From a bacterium (GTDB taxonomy: Bacteria > Patescibacteriota > Minisyncoccia > UBA6257 > GWB1-50-10), in assembly GCA_027310235.1 (NCBI GenBank), contig DAIDBF010000026.1, positions 1-7,516 of the forward strand: a stretch of DNA of 7,516 nucleotides. Reading direction: 5' to 3'. Position numbers and translations under genes: made by a program. Under the pieces are notes generated by a model. That model saw only the letters and a program-made list of their open reading frames with translations, searched no databases and had not been told where the DNA came from. Each line of letters starts with the position of its first letter. The first letter of the stretch is position 1. Positions 1 to 3,787 of the stretch are shown here, in pieces.

Positions 1-654
1 GAGGTAAATAGAATGACTATCGAGATGATAAAGAAACATTATCCCGATTACGAGGTGCTTGCCGAAGAAGAGTCGACCGAAACGAAAAATTCATCAAAAC
101 TCTTCGTCGTGGATCCGATAGATGGAACTCATATGTTTGCAATCGGTTCTCCGCTTTTCGTGTTTTCTGCCGCGATAGTAGTGGATGGCGAAAGTATCGC
201 GGGCATACTCAAAAATCCGCTTGCAAAAAGGACCCTCCTCGCCGAAAAGGGGAATGGAACATATTTTGTCGAAGAAAATAAACGCGTATCAGTAAGCAGG
301 AGAAAAGACTTCAGAGGAGCTTTGATAAACGCCGGATGGAAAGAGATAAATCTACCAAAACTTGTCCATGCACGAGGAGGGCGAACGCCACAAATATATT
401 CCGTATGCGAGGAGGCATCACTTATCGCAACGGGGGGATTTGAAGCAGGAATATTCACCGGCCCTACAGCGCACGATATTGCAGCCGCAAAGATTGTTAT
501 TGAAGAAGCGGGAGGTAAAGTTACCGATCTTCAGGGAAAAGAACAACGATACGATAGAGAGATCAATGGCGCCATCATGTCGAACGGGTTTCTTCACGAT
601 GAACTGGTGAAGATGGCGCAAGAAGCAGGACTAAAGGTTCAAACCTCGATATAA
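1..654 (+). CDS. Inositol monophosphatase family protein (5'-partial)
   Basis: Metal-dependent sugar-phosphate or inositol-phosphate phosphatase of the IMPase/FIG/CysQ fold, probably cytosolic. Counting from the Met at base 13, the family's metal site is visible: Glu18-Glu19 after YEVLA, then DPIDGT at residues 34-39, and the C-terminal motif AHDIAAAKIVIEEAGGKVTD around residues 153-172 with Asp155 as the expected third metal-binding Asp. The usual Trp before that Asp is His here. The family normally has about 50 more N-terminal residues, and the frame is open back to base 1. The four codons before Met13 (E-V-N-R) continue the helix that leads into KKHYPDYEVLAEEE, so the true start probably lies outside the window. 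A GAGGT at 1-5 could pass for a ribosome site for ATG13, but that start would remove part of the fold. The substrate cannot be decided: inositol phosphate, 3'-phosphoadenosine phosphate, fructose bisphosphate and histidinol phosphate are all possible. The stop is immediately followed by a palindrome. Confidence 0.9.
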   Translation, partial: EVNRMTIEMIKKHYPDYEVLAEEESTETKNSSKLFVVDPIDGTHMFAIGSPLFVFSAAIVVDGESIAGILKNPLAKRTLLAEKGNGTYFVEENKRVSVSRRKDFRGALINAGWKEINLPKLVHARGGRTPQIYSVCEEASLIATGGFEAGIFTGPTAHDIAAAKIVIEEAGGKVTDLQGKEQRYDREINGAIMSNGFLHDELVKMAQEAGLKVQTSI

Positions 655-679
655 TCTATCGGGGCCGGGCCTCGATAGA
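655..679. repeat. Interspersed palindrome, copy 1
   Basis: A 25-bp inverted repeat with 12-nt arms, TCTATCGGGGCC and GGCCTCGATAGA, around a single central G. One position departs from perfect symmetry (G against T), which is still a G-U pair in RNA. It begins on the base after the stop codon of the upstream phosphatase gene. The same element occurs three more times in the window, always between genes. There is no T-run behind it, so it is not a standard intrinsic terminator. It could be a REP-like element, a 3'-end-protecting hairpin or a protein-binding dyad. Confidence 0.85.
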
Positions 680-685
680 TTACTA

Positions 686-714
686 TTGACAAATTCGATC
701 CAAATACGTGATCA
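686..714 (+). promoter_or_regulatory. Possible promoter for the 158-aa gene
   Basis: A perfect TTGACA lies at 686-691, six bases after palindrome copy 1. At 17-bp spacing the -10 position (709-714) reads TGATCA, which is weak. A second -10 candidate, TATTAA at 728-733, has no good -35. Either would give a short leader that includes the GGAGG ribosome site. The -35 match is clear and the -10 is not, so this is a tentative call. Confidence 0.35.
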
Positions 715-743
715 TTAAGAAGTTGAATATTAAAAACTTTTTT

Positions 744-748
744 GGAGG
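744..748 (+). promoter_or_regulatory. Strong Shine-Dalgarno GGAGG deciding the start at 754
   Basis: GGAGG ends five bases before ATG754, which is ideal spacing. This rules out the upstream in-frame TTG at 742, because that codon overlaps the GGAGG, and it favours ATG754 over ATG760. It is the only textbook ribosome-binding site in front of a complete gene in this window. Confidence 0.85.
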
Positions 749-753
749 AATAT

Positions 754-1230
754 ATGGTTATGGTAACGTATCTGCCTGCACAACAGTCCTTCGATGGATT
801 CTCCTTAATTCCTTGGTTTAAAACTGAAAAACCAAGAACAACAAGTGTAAACATATTCTTCTCTGAAGACAAAAGAAATCTCAAGGTGACAGTTGATGAT
901 GCAAGAGAAGACGACGTTGACGAAAAAGAACTTCTCCGTTTTTTAGAAAAGAGAGAAATTATCAAAAACACTCTCGAGTGGAAGTTCGAAAAGAAAAGAG
1001 ATACAGAAGGACTATCCACAGAGGAGGAATTTACCACCGTCGAATTCGCAATCTTTTCGGGGAAAATAATGAAAAGAAAAGAACTGTTCCCCTATGAGGA
1101 AAAGAAAGGCGAGGAGTTCGTTACATTGCTTTTACCAACCGAGGAGAGAATCGAGTCGGAAGAAAATCCCCTCGCAAAAGCAATAATGAAGGAACTCGGC
1201 GGAGAAGAAATCTTGCCCGCAGATATATGA
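754..1230 (+). CDS. Hypothetical protein, 158 aa, charged and low-GC
   Basis: I do not recognise this protein. It starts MVMVTYLPAQQSF at ATG754, chosen for the GGAGG five bases upstream. There is no signal peptide, membrane segment, zinc motif or catalytic signature. The first 45 residues look beta-rich (SFDGFSLIPWF, then TTSVNIFFSED). The middle is strongly charged, with runs of Glu, Lys and Asp (DDAREDDVDEKELLRFLEKRE) that suggest a helix. The C-terminus is acidic and ends in a short helix (NPLAKAIMKELGGEE). It is probably a soluble cytoplasmic protein. Base composition differs from the neighbours: hand counts of bases 781-960 give about 36% GC, against 62% for a 60-base stretch of glmS (6541-6600), and AAA, GAA and AGA codons dominate. 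Together with its own strong ribosome site and terminator, it looks like an independent transcription unit, possibly acquired. The reading frame is intact, so it is likely a real gene, but its function is unknown. Confidence 0.82.
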   Translation: MVMVTYLPAQQSFDGFSLIPWFKTEKPRTTSVNIFFSEDKRNLKVTVDDAREDDVDEKELLRFLEKREIIKNTLEWKFEKKRDTEGLSTEEEFTTVEFAIFSGKIMKRKELFPYEEKKGEEFVTLLLPTEERIESEENPLAKAIMKELGGEEILPADI

Positions 1231-1239
1231 TTTTAGGTT

Positions 1240-1270
1240 AAACCCGCGCTTTCCCGCGGGTTTCCAATTT
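1240..1270 (+). terminator. Intrinsic terminator of the 158-aa gene
   Basis: A perfect 9-bp stem, AAACCCGCG (1240-1248) with CGCGGGTTT (1255-1263), closes a 6-nt loop nine bases after the stop at 1230. It is followed by a T-rich stretch (TTT, then CCAATTTT). The A-rich 5' arm and T-rich 3' arm give the classic GC-rich stem with U-tract, and because the stem is symmetrical it may also work in the other direction. Confidence 0.85.
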
Positions 1271-1281
1271 TCAAGTTTCAA

Positions 1282-1306
1282 TCTATCGAGGCCCGGCCTC
1301 GATAAT
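1282..1306. repeat. Interspersed palindrome, copy 2
   Basis: Same element as at 655-679. The core is a perfect inverted repeat of 10-nt arms, TATCGAGGCC (1284-1293) and GGCCTCGATA (1295-1304), around a central C. The outer bases on the right have diverged from the other copies. It lies between the terminator of the 158-aa gene and the -10 box of the zinc-ribbon gene, covering the place where a -35 box would be. Confidence 0.85.
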
Positions 1307-1314
1307 ATTGAGAT

Positions 1315-1332
1315 TGGTATATAATAAAACTA
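1315..1332 (+). promoter_or_regulatory. -10 promoter box with leaderless geometry (zinc-ribbon gene)
   Basis: A perfect TATAAT sits at 1320-1325 with a TGG just upstream (1315-1317), resembling an extended -10. Exactly six bases separate it from ATG1332, so the predicted transcription start falls on the A of the start codon and the mRNA would have no leader. There is no Shine-Dalgarno before ATG1332, which agrees with leaderless translation. The -35 position lies inside palindrome copy 2 and has no TTGACA-like match. Confidence 0.6.
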
Positions 1333-3059
1333 TGAGCATCCCCTCAACGAGACACTGTCAGGCCTGCAAGCAGGAATTTATCATTGAACCCGACGACTTC
1401 ACTTTCTACGAGAAGATCGACGTGCCGCCACCCACATGGTGTCCGGAGTGCAGGATGATACGACGAATGGCGTGGAGGAACGTGCGAAGTTTGTACAAAT
1501 CTCCCTGTAAGGCGCCCGGCCACACCGAAAGTATCATCTCGACGTATTCTCCCGAAAAAAACATTATGGTATACGATCAGTCGTACTGGTGGTCCCAGCA
1601 GCACGATCCGCTCATGCATGGAAAACCGTATGATTTTTCAGTACCGTTCTTCGTCCAGTTCGTCGAACTTCTTCGCAAAACACCGCTTCCTAATCTTTCC
1701 AGTCTAAACTCGGTGGACAGTGAGTACGTGAATATGACCATGTATTTGAAAAGTTGCTATCTGGTTTTTTCCTCGACGCACAGCGAGAACTGCAGTTACT
1801 CCGAGGGAATCAACGAGTGCCGCGATTCATGTGATCTGCTCGTGGCGCGCAAAAGCGAAAATTGTTATTGGTGTATCGATTGCACAAGTTGTTTTAACGT
1901 TCTTTTCGGCACCAAGGTAAACTCTTGTAACGACTCGGCGTTTCTGTTCGATTGCAGGAATTGCTCGCATTGTTTCGGATGCTGGAATCTACGCAACAAA
2001 CAACACTGTATTCTGAACAAACAATATTCCAAAGAAGATTACTTCAAAGAACTCCAATCCTTCAATCTTGGCTCTTACGGCCGATTACAGGAGATAAGAC
2101 AGATGTTCTCCGAAAAAACCGCCGGCGCAATATGCAGATTTGCGGACATCTTCCACTCCGAGAACGTGACGGGAGACAGAATAGAGTCTTCGCATAATTG
2201 TCACTACTCATTCGATATCGCCGAAAATACCGACTCAAAATACGTGTGGCGAATCCTTGAGGTGGGGGGATCCGACAACTATGACATCACCGTTGCCGGG
2301 AAACCGACGTTAACCTACGAGGGACAAGGGGCGGGAATGGGACAAGGATCGAAGTTCGTGCTCGGTTCGGGAGATACCTCGTTCTCCCAATATGCCCATT
2401 CGTGCATCTCGGGATGTTTATATTGCTTCGGTTGCGTGGGCCTCACGAGCAAGTCCTATTGTATTTTGAATAAACAATACAAGAAAGAAGAGTATGAAAC
2501 GTTGGTGCCGAAAATCATCGAACATATGAACGTGATGCCATATGTCGATAAACGAGGAAGGGTATACCGATACGGCGAATTTTTCCCCATCGATTTATCT
2601 CCGTTCGCCTACAACGAGACGATCGCACAGGAATACTTCCCGCTCACCAAAGAAGAGGCCTTGTCGCGCGGACTCAAGTGGAGAGATCAGGATGTAAAAG
2701 AATACGCGCCGACCACAAACTCCGCGAATCTCCCCGATAACATCAAAGACGTGAAAGACAACATCACCACCAAAGTAATCCAATGTGCTGATGCGGGAAA
2801 ATGTACCACGCATCAGTGCACTGCCGTATTTCGTATTATCCCTCAAGAACTTGAATTTTACCGGAAAATAAACATCGCTCTTCCGCGATTTTGTTCCAAC
2901 TGTCGCCATTACGAGCGATTGGCAGAACGAAACCCAATGAAGCTCTGGCATCGGAAGTGCATGAAGCCGGGATGCATGAACGAATTCGAGACCTCCTACG
3001 CTCCGGATCGAAAGGAAATAATATATTGTGAATCATGTTACCAAGCCGAGATAATATAA
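1332..3059 (+). CDS. Multi-zinc-ribbon cysteine-rich protein, 575 aa
   Basis: A large Cys-rich protein of a type I associate with Parcubacteria; its function is unknown. ATG1332 is preferred over the in-frame TTG at 1308, which would place the -10 box inside the gene. N-terminal module: a zinc ribbon of C9-x2-C12 and C37-x2-C40, then a degenerate second finger (C59-KAPGH, later YSPEKN and YDQSYW). Centre: many Cys pairs (about residues 145-240) in a repetitive layout, with the unit CxxCFGC-x8-CILNKQY-x-KE(E/D)Y present twice (from C211 and from C362). The C-terminal module repeats the N-terminal plan in intact form: C491/C496 with C521-x2-C524, then C543-MKPGC548 with C566-x2-C569. I see no signal peptide or membrane helix, so it is probably cytoplasmic and binds several zinc ions; contact with nucleic acid or protein is possible but unproven. 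A relic of a paralogue's last codons lies just downstream. Transcription probably starts at its own ATG. Confidence 0.88.
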   Translation: MSIPSTRHCQACKQEFIIEPDDFTFYEKIDVPPPTWCPECRMIRRMAWRNVRSLYKSPCKAPGHTESIISTYSPEKNIMVYDQSYWWSQQHDPLMHGKPYDFSVPFFVQFVELLRKTPLPNLSSLNSVDSEYVNMTMYLKSCYLVFSSTHSENCSYSEGINECRDSCDLLVARKSENCYWCIDCTSCFNVLFGTKVNSCNDSAFLFDCRNCSHCFGCWNLRNKQHCILNKQYSKEDYFKELQSFNLGSYGRLQEIRQMFSEKTAGAICRFADIFHSENVTGDRIESSHNCHYSFDIAENTDSKYVWRILEVGGSDNYDITVAGKPTLTYEGQGAGMGQGSKFVLGSGDTSFSQYAHSCISGCLYCFGCVGLTSKSYCILNKQYKKEEYETLVPKIIEHMNVMPYVDKRGRVYRYGEFFPIDLSPFAYNETIAQEYFPLTKEEALSRGLKWRDQDVKEYAPTTNSANLPDNIKDVKDNITTKVIQCADAGKCTTHQCTAVFRIIPQELEFYRKINIALPRFCSNCRHYERLAERNPMKLWHRKCMKPGCMNEFETSYAPDRKEIIYCESCYQAEII

Positions 3060-3069
3060 TGAAGGTATA

Positions 3070-3104
3070 CTCCGACGCTCCGACGAACACGTCGGAGGTC
3101 GGAG
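3070..3104. repeat. Long imperfect hairpin with doubled arms
   Basis: CTCCGACG occurs twice in tandem (3070-3085), and GTCGGAG occurs twice in tandem on the other side (3091-3104). Together they form an inner 8-bp stem (CTCCGACG with CGTCGGAG, loop AACA) and an outer 7-bp stem, interrupted by one bulged G at 3077. It starts 11 bases after the stop of the zinc-ribbon gene. No T-run follows, so it is not a standard terminator. It may protect the 3' end of the mRNA or be a mobile palindromic repeat. Confidence 0.8.
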
Positions 3105-3126
3105 CCCCGACCCGAAAGCGTCGGGG
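3105..3126. repeat. Second hairpin, abutting the first
   Basis: Arms CCCCGAC (3105-3111) and GTCGGGG (3120-3126) enclose an 8-base loop, CCGAAAGC. It directly joins the hairpin at 3070-3104 and shares the CGAC/GTCG core, so the two may be one composite element. Only one base (3127) separates it from the paralogue relic at 3128. Confidence 0.75.
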
Positions 3127-3127
3127 T

Positions 3128-3160
3128 TGCGAATCCTGCTATCAAGCCGAGGTGGTGTGA
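3128..3160 (+). pseudogene. Relic of a zinc-ribbon paralogue (last ten codons plus stop)
   Basis: These 33 bases read CESCYQAEVV-stop. The intact gene at 3027-3059 ends CESCYQAEII-stop. Over 34 aligned bases (3026-3059 against 3127-3160) 25 match. The differences are synonymous (Cys, Ser, Cys, Tyr codons), or Ile to Val twice, or TAA to TGA. That pattern fits divergence while still a functional gene, so this is more likely the tail of a separate paralogue than a recent copy of the neighbour. Everything 5' of this last finger is missing and the two hairpins occupy its place. It has no start codon and is not expected to be expressed. Confidence 0.6.
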
Positions 3161-3192
3161 AGAAAACAGAGTAAAGCGACATAACATCGAAA

Positions 3193-3208
3193 TGGCATAA
3201 TACGGGTA
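3193..3208 (+). promoter_or_regulatory. Extended -10 promoter with leaderless geometry (89-aa gene)
   Basis: TGG at 3193-3195 directly precedes CATAAT at 3196-3201, making an extended -10 (TGn plus a five-of-six match). Six bases separate it from ATG3208, the same distance as at 1325/1332, so transcription would start on the ATG. No -35 box and no Shine-Dalgarno sequence are visible. Confidence 0.55.
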
Positions 3209-3477
3209 TGAATAAAAAGCTCCTCATCGCAACCATAGTCGCCTTAGCACTCCTTGTCGCAGGGTACTGGTACTGGAAAAACACTACGACGCTCACGCCG
3301 GAAGAACAAGCGCTCCAAAAAGCCGAAGACAGCGCAAATGTGCTCACGAAAAATACCACGCAAGGAGTACTTCCATCACTGGATGTGAACGCAAACCCTG
3401 TGGGCAATCTTCCCGACACCAATCCGGTCAATAAAACGAATCCATTTTCAAATGTTAAAACCAATCCATTTCGATAA
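3208..3477 (+). CDS. Small membrane-anchored protein, 89 aa, Asn-Pro-rich tail
   Basis: After a positive N-terminus (MNKK), one hydrophobic helix runs over residues 5-23 and ends in aromatic residues (YWYW), typical of a single-pass membrane anchor with the rest outside. Residues 28-50 are a polar, probably helical segment (LTPEEQALQKAEDS). The last 35 residues are low in complexity: GVLPSLDVNANP, then repeated NP units, and twice TNPF, finishing NPFR. There is no lipobox Cys and no clear signal-peptidase site, so it probably stays membrane-bound. I do not know its function; similar short proteins are, to my recollection, common in Parcubacteria. The next gene starts 31 bases downstream on the same strand, which suggests co-transcription of two envelope proteins. 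The start has no Shine-Dalgarno sequence and sits at the predicted transcription start. Confidence 0.85.
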   Translation: MNKKLLIATIVALALLVAGYWYWKNTTTLTPEEQALQKAEDSANVLTKNTTQGVLPSLDVNANPVGNLPDTNPVNKTNPFSNVKTNPFR

Positions 3478-3508
3478 AGGTCTCTTATTTTTGTCTCTCA
3501 ATAAAATT

Positions 3509-3787
3509 ATGAAACAACAATATGTAATAAGTGTATGTCTCTTGGGAATAAGCGTCCTTATCGGAGCAGTGCTTGTCGCCGATCGCGTCTCAGCACAGAC
3601 GACTGCGGCTTCACCTGCCGCAAGCATTCAATATCCGGTAGCGGAGCTCGGCAACTGCACGAATGAAACCACATGCCGCACCTACTGCGATGACACTACC
3701 CATACAGATGCGTGTCTCGCATTCGCCGAAAAACATCAATTAATGTCACGAGATGAACTTCAAAAAGCGAAAAAATCGCGGGAATAA
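3509..3787 (+). CDS. Secreted Cys-module protein, N-terminal part (before frame break)
   Basis: ATG3509 gives MKQQYVISVCLLGISVLIG, a clear Sec signal peptide, with a probable cleavage site after VSA (residues 27-29, before QTT). An earlier in-frame ATG at 3452 overlaps the previous gene and would bury the signal peptide, so I reject it. The first cysteine module follows: C50-x5-C-x3-C-x8-C, then FAEKHQLMSRDELQKAKK. Here the frame runs into TAA (3785-3787) after SRE. The same protein family continues without interruption in the -1 frame, so this is the N-terminal part of a roughly 658-aa protein, not a gene on its own. The break lies at or near the run of six A at 3770-3775. If it is real and not programmed, this piece is a 92-residue secreted single-module fragment. 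There is no Shine-Dalgarno sequence before the start; a TAAAAT at 3502-3507 is too close to serve as a -10. Confidence 0.8.
   Translation: MKQQYVISVCLLGISVLIGAVLVADRVSAQTTAASPAASIQYPVAELGNCTNETTCRTYCDDTTHTDACLAFAEKHQLMSRDELQKAKKSRE
3770..3775 (+). other. Frame break at a run of six A
   Basis: The upstream frame ends at 3785-3787, and the downstream frame is closed by TGA at 3754-3756, so the shift must occur between 3757 and 3787. That interval holds AAAAA (3762-3766) and AAAAAA (3770-3775). Adding one A to the second run joins KAKK to IAGITKGPGAC smoothly and makes the first module spacing 150 bases, a whole number of codons. The possible explanations are a mutation, a homopolymer error in the assembly, or slippage during expression. 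Confidence 0.75.

Noticed and set aside
1308..1331. TTG start for the zinc-ribbon gene
   Set aside because: It has no ribosome site and would place the TATAAT box in coding sequence. Family-like sequence begins at the ATG at 1332.
3452..3508. Upstream ATG start for the signal-peptide fragment
   Set aside because: It overlaps the 89-aa gene and would put 19 residues before a clear Sec signal peptide; ATG3509 is far more plausible.
3770..3776. Firm call of a programmed -1 frameshift
   Set aside because: G-AAA-AAA-T re-pairs poorly on a -1 slip in the P site, six A is short for polymerase slippage, and no strong downstream hairpin was evident, so only a frame break is recorded.
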